DNA of 64,000 bases from Pteria penguin (taxonomy: Eukaryota > Mollusca > Bivalvia > Pterioida > Pteriidae), in assembly GCA_035048485.1 (NCBI GenBank), contig CM068585.1:57198198-57262197 (forward strand). Direction: 5' to 3'. Both the position numbers and the translations under genes were made by a program. Below the pieces are notes generated by a model that made no database searches, was not told where the DNA came from, and saw nothing but the letters and a program-made list of their open reading frames with translations. Positions 13,619-24,789 of this stretch are shown here, piece after piece. Position 1 is the stretch's first letter. Every line of letters begins with the position of its first letter.

Positions 13619-15195
13619 GTCTTCTTTTTCTTCTTTATCATTTATGTTTTGTGCAGTGAATTACTTTAGTAGGTTTTTGTACTGAAAAAAATAAATGGTT
13701 TGTTAATATTTGTAGCTGTTGCAATTTTTCTCCGATTTTGTTTTTCCCAAAATGATTGGAATATTAAGCATGTCTGAATTGTAAGTGCAGTTTTTTATTG
13801 TGAAGAGTGCGGTTATGGAGGAGGTGAATGTTTTCGAGGAAAAGAAAACATATTTATCAAATTGAATCGAAAGTAATCCATGGTAACTAAATTTTAAAGA
13901 CCACCCCAGCTAAGATAGAGTTCAAACGAGTAATCTGGTTATTTCTGGCTATACACAGTAAAACTATCAGGGACCTATTTAATTTTTTGCTATGTATATA
14001 GTTTGCGGCTGTCATTCCGGCGCTAGTTATGAGATTTATGTTTCATCTTAAAGTCTGGTCGTAAATTTAAAAAAAAAAGTAACACTTATGTTGATTATCG
14101 TTGTGCCTGATTAGGTGAGTATTGACTGGAAACTGTAAATAAAAATGTTTGGCAACCAACCGTCGATTCTACGAACAATATTTCAAGAGAAAAAGTTAAA
14201 AAAAATTACGACAGACCACCTCATTTTTCATATTTTGTACGACTTTGAAAATTTATCATACCAGGTAGATAATTTTAAAAATATGCTTTTAAAAATGTGA
14301 TATTTCAGCAATGATAGAAGCAGCTACACTATTGTCATCCTTCGATGAATATTTATTTATTTTATTATGCTAAACTTCTCAAAGTAAACTGCTAAAATAC
14401 TTCCTATGCTATTCGCAGACATCAATAGATCTTGTCTTAGGTTCCGAAGATACATAAATGTTAGAGATCACTCTGCTTCGAATAGATGATGTGCCAAATA
14501 GGTAATCATTAAAATGTTCGATTTTTTCATAAGTTATATTTCCGTGCTTTTTTTATTCTTGGGGGCAGGAGGGGGGGGGGGGGTGATTTCCGCCAATTGT
14601 CGACATTCTGATGGGGACAAACTGCATTCCATTTCTGCTGACATTTGTCCGTACTCGTACTCATCGGGAAGGGAAAGACATATGAAATCATCAAAATCTT
14701 CAATTTATTCATAGGTAATATTTTCGTACTTTTTTCAGGGAGGGGGGGGGGGAGGGTTTCCGCTAATTTTCGACATTCTGATGGGAACAAATTGCATTCC
14801 TTTTCTGCTGATATTTTTCCATACTCATAGGATTTAGAATTCGTACATAATCTGGTTTCAAACACACCGGGAAAGACACCCTACATAGCTGTAGAGCAGA
14901 CGTCACAAACGAGATGTACAATAAAAATTTAACACGTAGCGAAAAATTAACACCTCCATTCAAATTACAAACAGATATATAGAGTATTCTTTATCAGTTA
15001 ACAAACCTGACTTGAAAGCGTTGCCTCCTACCGGACAATGGTCTCATCTTATTTACAATACAATATAAAAGGTTTTATATAGGGCTCTGTATAGAATTTT
15101 TTAAAAAAAATCTAAAACCTTTACATAAAATCAAATACGAATCCTTGATAAATAAATATATATATTATATTGCAGTTTTATACAATATAAATAAA
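12127..15195. repeat. Repeat R1, second copy
   Basis: Direct repeat of 5,111-7,957. It differs by about 360 bp of unrelated sequence at 12,145-12,504, between the shared AGATATGATAGGTCAGTC and the shared segment beginning CTACAG. It also differs by a shorter (TAC)n tract (13,556-13,617) and by an internal duplication of a ~180-bp segment with poly-G runs (about 14,545-14,830). Confidence 0.75.
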
Positions 15196-15199
15196 AATC

Positions 15200-15900
15200 A
15201 TTACAAAGGCGTTCACTTTTATCCAAACTTTACAGATTACAGAGTTATCCATAAATAAAAGAAATATTTTTCACATAGCTTAGATATTTCACCACACTGA
15301 AAATATCAGGGCCAGATGGCTCTTGAAAAAATATCAGAAAACTTAAATAGTGGTGTGTTTCATTGTTAACATATATTTTAATGTATCAGTAGTCATTTCT
15401 CATATAATGATGTTTCTTTTTTTAATAAAAACATACTTTCATTAAAAATAATATTTGCTATATGCATACGTATATAATATCAATTTATAAAAAATAAAAT
15501 AAAATAAAAACTTTAAAGGGCTTACAATTCACCGTTAAATAAAATGAATTTTTATCAGTTCTTTTTTTATTTAAAATACATGAAAATAAACCTCAAAGAA
15601 AATATCTAATGCAAACTTTTTAAATTAATGTTTTGATATACTCACAATTAATAAAAACGCAACAGTTCTATTTTCAATAATTTTCATCAACCAACAATTT
15701 TAATACAAGTTTGTTTGAACACTTGTAAATACACTATAAAATAAAGCATTTAACCTCGGCTTCAACGGTTTGTTGGGTATTGGACAGCAACGCATGATTG
15801 TGTCCGAGCGAGCCTCTTAATGCTTGACCAGACTCTGTAATTTGCATGTGTGTAGCATTCCCATCGGTTGAATGAATTCCAATAACAAAATTGTGATAGA
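15200..15900. other. Unassigned AT-rich DNA
   Basis: No gene or recognised repeat is seen. The part from about 15,840 to 15,919 may be the 5' flank of the Tc1-like element into which the adjacent SINE inserted. Confidence 0.4.
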
Positions 15901-15919
15901 CCGGTTCATTTTGAAAATA

Positions 15920-16198
15920 GTTAATTCATTGATTGATTATTGTTTTACGTCCATTTACGATTATTTCACGTATGTGGTGACGGTATCTGCTTGATGTATT
16001 GCATACAAATTTAGACCTTTGCAACGGACCCACACGAAGCAGTGAGGGATCTTTTACATGCAACGCCATACCGTGACACGGTACCTCGGATTTTACTGTC
16101 TCATCCGAAAGACAGAACACCTGTGTGCCCAGGGCGAGAATCGAACCCAGGATCTCTCGATCACGAGCCAAGCACCTTATCCACTAGACCACATCGTC
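15920..16198 (-). mobile_element. tRNA-headed SINE, copy S1
   Basis: Read on the minus strand it has a tRNA-like head with a box B motif (GGTTCGATTCTC) and a box A-like GTGGTCTAGTGG, then a body with AAGATCCCTCACTGCTTCG and GGTCCGTTGC shared with copies S2, S4 and S5. It is flanked by a 15-bp direct repeat, TTCATTTTGAAAATA, at 15,905-15,919 and 16,199-16,213, the expected target-site duplication. Confidence 0.88.
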
Positions 16199-16212
16199 TT
16201 CATTTTGAAAAT

Positions 16213-16978
16213 ATGCCGAGATTGAATAACAATCAGTGCCATGAGGTATGTTAGCTTCAGGCCTGTCTGTGCGACAAATTACTAGACAGATGGGTTGTTC
16301 CTCCTCGGCTATCACTAGACTGACCCAGAGGATTGCACTGGCGGGTTCCGTTAATGACAGACCATGCAGAGCTGGAGTGACGTCGCCGGACTGTCTCATC
16401 CACTTATGCCATCTCCGTGACCGATTTTTTACGGCGGCACAAACAGCATAAAATATACAAGACGTAGTCGATTGAGGTCTGTCTGAAACAACTTTGCGAC
16501 GTCGGCTTCGATCTATGGGTCTGCACTCAAGGCGACAGTTTAGGGGCTTTACTTTACCGTAATCAGGAGGAAGAATCGGCTCTAGTGGATCCAACGGTGT
16601 CAGAGATGGTTGCAACGGCAATGGGCGAAAGTTCTATTTACGGATGTGTCCCGCTTTCGTTTAATGATGGGCGTATCCATATATGACTACAACGAGGTGT
16701 ACGCTATGCAAATCGTTGTGTTCGAGAGGTGGATAAATGGGGAGGCGGGAGCGTAAAGGTATGGAGTGGCATTTACTTTCGTCATCGCACACCTCTTATC
16801 GTCTTTGATGGCACTCTCACATCACAGTGTTATATCGGCAGCCGGAAGAAGCATTGCAGGCAGAATGGAGGAACATACGGAAAGTCCGAATGCAACGTCT
16901 AATAAAACCTATGATAAGGAGATACCGTGCGTGTATTGCAGCAACTTGACCAGTGGTATTTATGGAAACCTCATTTAG
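16213..16978 (+). pseudogene. Tc1/mariner-like transposase relic
   Basis: The start MPRLNNNQ at 16,213 is typical of Tc1-like transposases. After a frameshift near 16,246 the helix-turn-helix region reads SVRQITRQMGCSSSAITRL, then HLRDRFFTAAQTA, ending at a stop at 16,449. Later pieces in shifted frames recall SRF.L..DGR near 16,655 and the end of the catalytic domain near 16,780-16,970. Several frameshifts and stops make it inactive. SINE S1 sits just upstream of the start codon. Terminal inverted repeats were not identified. Confidence 0.82.
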
Positions 16979-16994
16979 GACAGTATTAAAAAGA

Positions 16995-17905
16995 CAGTAA
17001 AATATTCCTTCTCTGTTTAAGATTAATGAGTTGTCGAAATATTTGTACACTGAATCAATAAAATGACGAAAGTCTTAATTAGACGATAATATACTAATCA
17101 TTTATTTTAAGTCATGGTCATGAGTGAAGTGTTAATACAGGAAAATTTGTGATTTTCACTTCAATACATCATGTTAATTTCCGATCGTATCATTTGGATC
17201 AGTAACATCAATACTTAAAATACATTTATTCGACAACAATATCCGAAATATTTGGCATTTGAGGAAGTGTAGGCATTATTTTTATGGTCTATTGAGGAAA
17301 CATGCAAGACGCACTTTTCCGGAATCAGATGCATTTCACATTGATAATGATACTTTGTCCATAACATTAATATTGCTAAGTCAAATCTTCATACTTCATC
17401 ATGTCCAAAGGATAAATTTTCATGGGCGAAACGGCAATCTGAGTTTTTAGGTGAATATTTTAAATACCATTGTGGGATTTAAGTCCATGGTGATGATGGT
17501 TTTGTGCTTCACCAATGTTCATGAAGAAATGATGTAAGTGTATTTTCAAAATTTTGATATATTGGCTACAAATTTTGTATGTTGTTGAGAAACTATTAGG
17601 TAAATCATGATAAATGAGGAAGTACCTTGAATTCGTCTGTAGATAGATTTTTATTTCATAATTTATAACTTTTATACGAGGGTTTCGTAAAGAGTTTAAA
17701 ATATATGTAGAATATTATTGATAGCTGTCGTACTTAGAAAATTAATCTTACAATATTATGTTAACAATCGAAGAAAAAATTGTAAGAGTTAGCTAGGAAG
17801 AACATTATTATTATGCAGAGACGTACTTCTTTAGTCATAAACCTAATGCATGTAGTTAAGAATATTGATAATCGATTAAGGATAGTCTTTAATGAATAAG
17901 AAGAC
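16995..17905. repeat. Repeat D, second copy
   Basis: Direct repeat of 10,865-11,755, diverged by substitutions and small indels; no open coding frame is kept between copies. Confidence 0.7.
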
Positions 17906-18314
17906 ATTCTGAGACACAAAAAATAGTATCACAAAGTTTTGTTCTTCATTACGATGTTTATCGGGTGTTAAAAACATTAGGACTTATAGGAATACTTATA
18001 AATAAGAATATATTAAACATAAGATATTGGGTTAAAGAAAGTACATTTAACACTCCATATTTTTGAAACAACTTTATTTTTCTTTTATTCATTTTTATTA
18101 TTTAGTTAATGGTGCTATCCCTTTACTTATTGGTGCAGATTATTACAAATATGCATTCAATGCTCTACACTTCGAGTTATACCTGACGGATTTTGATGAA
18201 ATAAACTTTATCCATCTTGATTATACTAAAGATTTAATAGAAACATAGTTGCAAAGATCTATAAAACATACAGATCGTTATGAAAATGTTGCAAACAACA
18301 CCAGGTTGTCATGA

Positions 18315-18596
18315 TTGATTGATTGATTGACTTTTGTTTAACTTCACACCACGAATATTTCACGTTTATGGTGACAGTATCTGCCTGATGCGGGGCATAC
18401 AAATTTTGACCTTTGTAACAGACCCACTGAAGCAGTGAGGGATCTTTAACGTGCCATGCATACCACGACATAGGGCCTCGGTTTTTACTGTCTGATCGAA
18501 AGAAAGGACACCGGCATGACCAGAGCGGGACTCGAACCCCGGCCTCCAGATCAGGAGTCCAGCGCGATACCACTAGGCCACGCCGGCTTCCAGATC
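18315..18596 (-). mobile_element. tRNA-headed SINE, copy S2
   Basis: Minus-strand SINE of the S1 family: tRNA-like head with box A TGGCCTAGTGG and box B GGTTCGAGTCCC, and the body with AAGATCCCTCACTGCTTC. A short direct repeat GTCATGA at 18,308-18,314 and 18,597-18,603 is a possible target-site duplication. The (TGAT)n tail on the left is typical of a SINE 3' end. Confidence 0.88.
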
Positions 18597-18604
18597 GTCA
18601 TGAC

Positions 18605-19270
18605 ATGTGCAATTATAGTATGAACCAAAGTATTCTAGGTATAAACTTACATGAATATAAATAACCGACGACGTGGTGGTATCAGTAGAATGTAATGCTT
18701 GTATAATGTAAATTCTATTATCTACTTTCGAACCCCGGTAAATATTTTTTCATCTATTCTTATTTATTTATTATCATTATTTATTTGTTTCTATGTTTTC
18801 TTAATTCATTTGTTATTGTTGTATATTTTTATTTTGATAGAGGCCGAGAATTAATTATATTGGTTGTTTTGTTTTTATGGAAATGTGAAAAAAATCTAAA
18901 TATGGGGAAATGGCTGCGCTCCGTAATATAAAGGTGCAAATAAAAAGTGATAGTAATTTCATTCCAAGTTCTTCTATACGTCAGTGTAAATACATTGTTT
19001 TAACCCACCGATTGTTGCTGCTACATGTGTAAACACGATTTCATAATCAAGTTCCTAGGGTAATCTACGTTTACGCAAACACGTGTGGTCATCCGTCCTC
19101 AGCACACTATAATAGTAAACTGTGTTTGGGCATCATCTGCTCATTCTTTCATACTAGCAATATCGTGGTACACCATTAGGTCACCTTGTGTGACAACTTT
19201 CAAATCTCAATTCCTTATTCTGGGCATTTCTTATCAATTCTATGTAATTTTCAAAATCACTTCGGCACAG
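18605..19270. other. Unassigned AT-rich DNA
   Basis: No coding signal and no repeat with a second copy in this window. Confidence 0.4.
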
Positions 19271-19271
19271 A

Positions 19272-20345
19272 TATTGACGCTTGATCACTGTGATACCTGG
19301 TAACAAATTCCTTAACCAGTTCCTTAGATCTACCGTAGATGACAGTGATACCTGGTAACACATTCCCTAGGTCTACCGTAGATGATTGTGATACCTGGTT
19401 GTAGATTCGCTAGGTCTATGTAGATGACAGTGATACCTGGTAACAAATTACCTACGTCTACAGTAGATGACAGTAATACCTGGTAACACATTCCCTAGGT
19501 CTACCGTAGATGACAGTGATACCTGGTAACACATTCCCTAGGTCTACTGTAGATGACAGTAATACCTGGTAACACATTCCCTAGGTCTACCGTAGATGAC
19601 AGTGATACCTGGTAACACATTCCCTAGGTCTACCGTAGATGACAGTGATACCTGGTAAAAAAATTCCCTAGGTCTACCGTAGATGACAGTGATACCTGGT
19701 AACACATTCCCTAGGTCTACCGTAGATGACAGTGATACCTGGTAACACATTCCCTAGGTCTACCGTAGATGATTGTGATACCTGGTTGTAGATTCGCTAG
19801 GTCTATGTAGATGACAGTGATACCTGGTAACAAATTACCTACGTCTACAATAGATGACAGTAATACCTGGTAACACATTCCCTAGGTCTACCGTAGATGA
19901 CAGTGATACCTGGTAACACATTCCCTAGGTCTACTGTAGATGACAGTAATACCTGGTAACACATTCCCTAGGTCTACCGTAGATGACAGTAATACCTGGT
20001 AACACATTCCCTAGGTCTACCGTAGATGACAGTGATACCTGGTAACACATTCCCTAGGTCTACCGTAGATGACAGTGATACCTGGTAACACATTCCCTAG
20101 GTCTACCGTAGATGACAGTGATACCTGGTAACACATTCCCTAGGTCTACTGTAGATGACAGTGATACCTGGTAACACATTCCCTAGGTCTACCGTAGATG
20201 ACAGTGATACCTGGTAACACATTCCCTAGGTCTACCGTAGATGACAGTGATACCTGGTAACAAATCCCCTAGGTCTACCGTAGATGACAGTAATACCTGG
20301 TAACACATTCCCTAGGTCTACCGTAGATGACAGTGATACCTGGTA
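19272..20345. repeat. 43-bp minisatellite, about 25 units
   Basis: The unit contains TAACACATTCCCTAGGTCTA followed by CCGTAGATGACAGTGATACC and TGG, 43 bp. Each unit holds the palindrome CCTAGG and the near-palindrome TCTACCGTAGA. A distinctive variant pair (GATTGTGATACCTGGTTGTA) appears at about 19,384 and 19,771, 387 bp or nine units apart, so a higher-order block has been duplicated. It lies about 4.4 kb upstream of the phosphatase gene. Confidence 0.97.
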
Positions 20346-20689
20346 ATAAATTCCTTAGGTATGCCAGTAGCGATATTCTCCAAGTAGCACAAAAGAAATC
20401 AACGTTGAAAACAACATTTGAATTCAAAGAAAGTCTCTTTCCCCTCCCTCACCCTTGGAAAAAAAATAAGGGGAAACAAAAGAAAATAACAGTGTTACAT
20501 TATCGCCTGTCCAAGGCGCTTTCACATAACAATAACCTTCAGATAAACTGACATGCCAGGGAAGTCGTAGTCTGACCAACGTTTCATGATCAATACGAGG
20601 ATCTTGTCATACATAATAACGTTTCGTTTTCCAGAATGTTGATTGATATTTTTGAGTGGGACCTACTAAGAATATTGGGCACCTGTTCT

Positions 20690-22890
20690 GGGTGTTGCAA
20701 TTCATCTTGGAAAAGGACCTAAATATAGGTTACCGTCCAGGATGGATTTCAATAAATGCCGTGACGTTATAGCGGATGCTTTAACTACATATTGTGAACG
20801 TAGGTGTAAAAAAGAACAGGTAGAAGTTCATGCTCTTAATGATTGGAAATACGATATTTTAAGAATTGTCGATATCCGTATTTTATTACGGAAAAGCCGC
20901 ATTTATTTCAACAGCCTAATACATTGACAGCAAATTCTATTAAAAAGAGGATATCTGACCTACATGCTAAATATGTCTTTGTTTCTGCTGATAAAGAAAT
21001 ACATAATAGTTATTTGAAAACTATATTATATTGAAGTACTTAAAACGAATTAAACTCCACCTGTACATATATGGAAAGCCCTACCTCAAAAGACAGTACC
21101 TTGCACGATCACCTCATGACCATGTCCGACTTCAAAATTAAAACTGATAAATCTGATCTAACAACCGTGTATTGGCTCCCAAAACTACACAAAAGTCCAT
21201 GTAAATCACGTTTCATATCTAATTCTACCCACTGCTCTACTACGGTACTATCGAAACATATTACGTCTGCTCTAACTGCTATAAAATATCATATTATCAA
21301 ATATTGTGATGTCGCATTTCATAATAGTAACATCAATTACTTTTGGTCAATTAAAAATTGTCATGAAGTTATAGACAAACTTCTTTCACTAAATTTCAAA
21401 GCTACTCAAATTTCTACATTTGATTTTTCTACACTTTATATATCTCTGCCTCATGATTTGATTAAAAGCAAGTCACAGAGAATCTAAAACTTACACATGT
21501 ACTTCCAGTAACTCCGGATTATTTTCTAAGAAACAATATACTTCATATAAATACTGGACTTGCAAGGAATTATGTAAAACACTAGATTTTCTCATGAATA
21601 ATATTTTTGTACAGTTTGATGGCAAGATATATCAACAAATAGTTGGGATTCCTATGGGTACTAACTGTGCGCCTATGATAGCAGATTTATTTCTTTATCG
21701 TTATAACAGGGATTTTATGGTTTCTATTCAAAAATCAAAACGTTTCGACCTCCTTGAAAAATTTAATAATTCTTGCAGATAATATTTTGGTTATCGACAA
21801 CCCTGAATGCGAACAATTTATATCAGAAATATATCCACCAGAGCTCAAATTGAATAAAGCTAATACTTCAGATAAATCTACACCTTTCTTAGATTTGAAC
21901 ATCAAAATTAATAACCACCGAATATACACTAATGTTTATGATAAACGTGAGGAATTTGGATTTCCTATTGTAAATTTTCTTTACTTGGGATGTCCAATTA
22001 GTTCGATTTGTCAATGGCTGCACCGATGTTTTGGACTTTCATAAACGAAATTTACAAATTTCTAATAAACTTTTAACTCAGGGTTACAGATATCACAAGC
22101 TTAGAAAAACATTCGGCAAATTCTTTACATCTTATTCAAAACTTCTATCTAAATTTGGAAATATTTCTTTTCAACACCATGTATCCAATGGAATTTCCCA
22201 TCCTAATTTTTACGGCGATCTCGTGTATAAACTTAGGAAAGTAAAAGGCTCCGATAACGTTATTTTATCATGTTATAAAATAGTCTAACGTTTTCTAAAT
22301 AGACAATATGCCATTGAGATCATCAAAAAGACTATAGGTCTTGTATTTGGCCCCTCTACAGCCGTATACAGACTTTTACTTGAACGTTGTACGCTGACTA
22401 ACAGGGCGGTGGGGACTATATGACGGGCCTTGTCCAAACCTTTTTCAGAGAAGAAATGGTCCTGAACCTCGTCCCCTCTGACAGTTAGTCGGGACTGCTA
22501 CAGATCTAGGGTCTTAGCTCGCTTTCAGACTGGCAGAGCACGGTTTATCATGTTGATGTAGCATATATTTTTATATCATTATGTGTTTTACAATACCTTA
22601 CGTGTTTATATTTTTATGACCTCTCAATTTGTGATATCTGTTGACCCTTGTTCTTTACATGGAAGATTATTTATTAAGTTTTAAATGTACGTCCTTTGAT
22701 TGTTCTGCTGTTACGTTGAGTGGGAAGGTGGGCCCGTAAACCGGTTAACCACACCATTTGTTTGGCTTTTGTCAAATTAAATGAAATGTAATGTGTTATA
22801 TGTGCTAGTATATTATTGATATACATGTATTGTATAGCTCCATGGTGACTTCTGCCATATAACTGAGCCAGTAACTCCTCTTTTCCTTCC
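20690..22890 (+). mobile_element. PLE family B, copy B1 (decayed)
   Basis: Starts in the linker after the CxC segment (GKGPKYRLPSR, 20,707-20,742) and runs through the reverse transcriptase: PKLHKSP (about 21,178), STLYISLPHDL, GIPMGTNCAPMIADLFLY (21,645-21,699), PELKLNKANT, then LRKTFGKFF, GTI and a TGA stop near 22,422. The YLDD box is broken by a deletion near 21,780. Several other frameshifts exist. The 3' tail (22,425-22,890) is shared with B3 and B5 and ends AACTGAGCCAGTAACTCCTC. At 21,015-21,017 it keeps the TGA that aligns with cysteine in families A and C. Confidence 0.87.
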
Positions 22891-22892
22891 AA

Positions 22893-23040
22893 ATAAGTTT
22901 AGAATGTGTTGCTCTCAAGCAAGAGATGGTTATTCTTCCGGGCACCTGATTAATCCCTCTTAGGTAAATGTTGTTTTCAATGTGTTTTCCTTTTTGCTGA
23001 TTTTGCATGCCCTTCGGTTTTATCCCTTATTGTACCATGT
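22893..23040 (+). mobile_element. PLE 3'-tail fragment (family A-like)
   Basis: Resembles the 3' tail of family A (GTGTTGCTNNCAAGCANGAGATG, CCGGGCACCTGAT, TTTGCTGATTTTGCATGCCC) but is diverged. It abuts the end of B1. Confidence 0.55.
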
Positions 23041-23490
23041 ACTCCTATTGCATTTTTCAGTTCTCTCATTTAATAATAAACATGCGTTTGTATTATCTTC
23101 TTCGTGAAGCTATAAAAATTGCACCTTGTGAAAGAAGAGGAGTAAATCAAAACTGCCACCTGGAACTTACAATATTTCAATGGATTCATTTGAAACAAAC
23201 AACGAAGAAGTATCGATCTTGAAAAGAATATGGATTTATCCGTTTCGTTTTGTAAATAAATCTGCATCGATCATCATTATATCTAGCCCGAAAATGACAG
23301 CGTTTCTATTCGAACGCAAATACATTCTTACCCAGTTAATAATCAATATATTGAAAATGTCGAATTATAAATACATAGACAATAAATGGCAGGTTATTGA
23401 AAAAAATTACCATTTTTCCTGGATTTACCTAAAAGGAAACATCGAAATGGAATTTGCAATATATTACATAAACAACATGAAATTTATCGC

Positions 23491-23664
23491 TTTGGATGGT
23501 TGGTTGATTGGTGTTTTACGTCGCTTTCAACAATATTTCAGTTATATCGCGACATGGAAGCAGGAGGTTACCAACCTCTTCAACATAGTGGCGCAACCCG
23601 GGAATCGAACCTGGATCGTCGGCGCCGCAAGCCAAGCGCTTAACCACTACACCACGCCTGCTCC
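23491..23664 (-). mobile_element. Second type of tRNA-headed SINE
   Basis: On the minus strand it begins with a tRNA-like head (box A TGGTGTAGTGG, box B GGTTCGATTCCCG) and ends with a tail complementary to GGTTGGTTGATTGGTGTTTT. A 13-bp direct repeat TGAAATTTATCGC at 23,478-23,490 and 23,665-23,677 marks the insertion. A tail fragment of the same family lies at 33,358-33,422 in the opposite orientation. Confidence 0.9.
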
Positions 23665-23677
23665 TGAAATTTATCGC

Positions 23678-24225
23678 ATCTTATGAAATGTATTCGTTCA
23701 TGCTTTATTCTTAATTTTGGTTTACTACAACACTGTTTATCTACTGGTAAAATAGAATTAGGGGAGATCTTCTTCCCGGATAATTAGCGGTATAAGATAA
23801 ATAAAATAAATATTTCTGTTTGACTTGATTTTCTCCTTATGGCAGAATTTTACTGTCTGAATGATGATTACACACCCACCTACAACCTCTACCCTGTCCA
23901 TTCAGAATTTGTCATGAATGACCTTTTAAAGTAATAGGATATAATATAATGATTTCGGTATTTAGAAGTATACACGACACAACGCTCCATGTCTGGAGCC
24001 TCATCAACATTAAAGGAAACTGTGACTTCCGAGTGTGTCCGTGTGTATCTTGAATCCCTCAAAAACAAGTGAACCGGGGCTTTTCCACATTATTTACAAA
24101 TTCTTGCTCTAGTCATTCGCCTGTCATTCATTTTTTATTCATCGTTCGTCTTTCCTTTATCCTGAATACATCTTACATATAATGCTGATTTCTAGTATGT
24201 TATATTAATTTCTGTTTGAATATTG
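23678..24225. other. Upstream flank of the phosphatase gene, nothing recognised
   Basis: No ORF with coding character and no repeat match was found here. The promoter of the gene starting at 24,726 should lie in or near this stretch, but no TATA box or initiator is clear enough to call. Confidence 0.35.
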
Positions 24226-24228
24226 TTT

Positions 24229-24425
24229 TCACGTCATACAAAGATTGATGCACTTACATGGTGACATCTTCCTGATGCATTGCGCAGACATTAATATCTA
24301 CGTAACAGACACATCTGCAATAATGAGAAATAGTTTACTTGCTTCGTCTACCATGACGTGAAATCTCGGTTTCAACTGTCTCACTCTAAAGGACACCCGT
24401 AAGCCATATACAGATGGTTAGACCT
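24229..24425 (-). mobile_element. Degenerate SINE of the S1 family (S3)
   Basis: Keeps the order of S1-family motifs (TTTCACGTCATAC, GGTGACATCTTCCTGATGCA, CTCGGTTTCAACTGTCTCA) but with many changes, so it is an old copy. Confidence 0.6.
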
Positions 24426-24725
24426 AAACCTCTCCGATCTCAATTGGGTTTGGAAACAAGCCCGCCCCCTCTTCCCCACGCCTGCTGAATCCTTGCTATG
24501 TAACTTATAATACCATATTCATTAGGAAAAGTTATGATGTTCTTGTCATAATTGTGAAATTAGCGTAAAACAATAACAAGGCAAAAGTCAGACGAATTAT
24601 GTTTATTTTTAACACTTGTATGTTTTTAATGTCGCATTTATACGAGCCAATGAACAACCTATGGATCATGTTTTCTATGTCTTATATTTAGATTCAGCGT
24701 GTCTGTCCTAAATTGGATTGAGACA

Positions 24726-24789
24726 ATGAACAGCTTGCTTTTCGTTCTCATACTTTCAACGTTTACTCCAATACAAGTCACATCGAAGA
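24726..24789 (+). CDS. RPTP exon 1: signal peptide
   Basis: Starts at ATG 24,726 and encodes MNSLLFVLILSTFTPIQVTS, a short hydrophobic leader, then Lys and one base of the next codon before donor GTAGGT. Phase 1 matches exon 2. The 5' untranslated region was not resolved. Confidence 0.75.

Noticed and set aside
18315..18596. tRNA gene on the minus strand
   Set aside because: Box A and box B are present, but the sequence continues into a repeated SINE body, occurs in several copies with target duplications and does not fold into a clean cloverleaf.
19272..20345. Regular direct repeats resembling a CRISPR array
   Set aside because: The 43-bp units are contiguous with no unique spacers, and the context is eukaryotic.
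23180..23686. 168-codon + strand ORF
   Set aside because: Its C-terminal third is a SINE read antisense and the rest has no domain or conserved partner.
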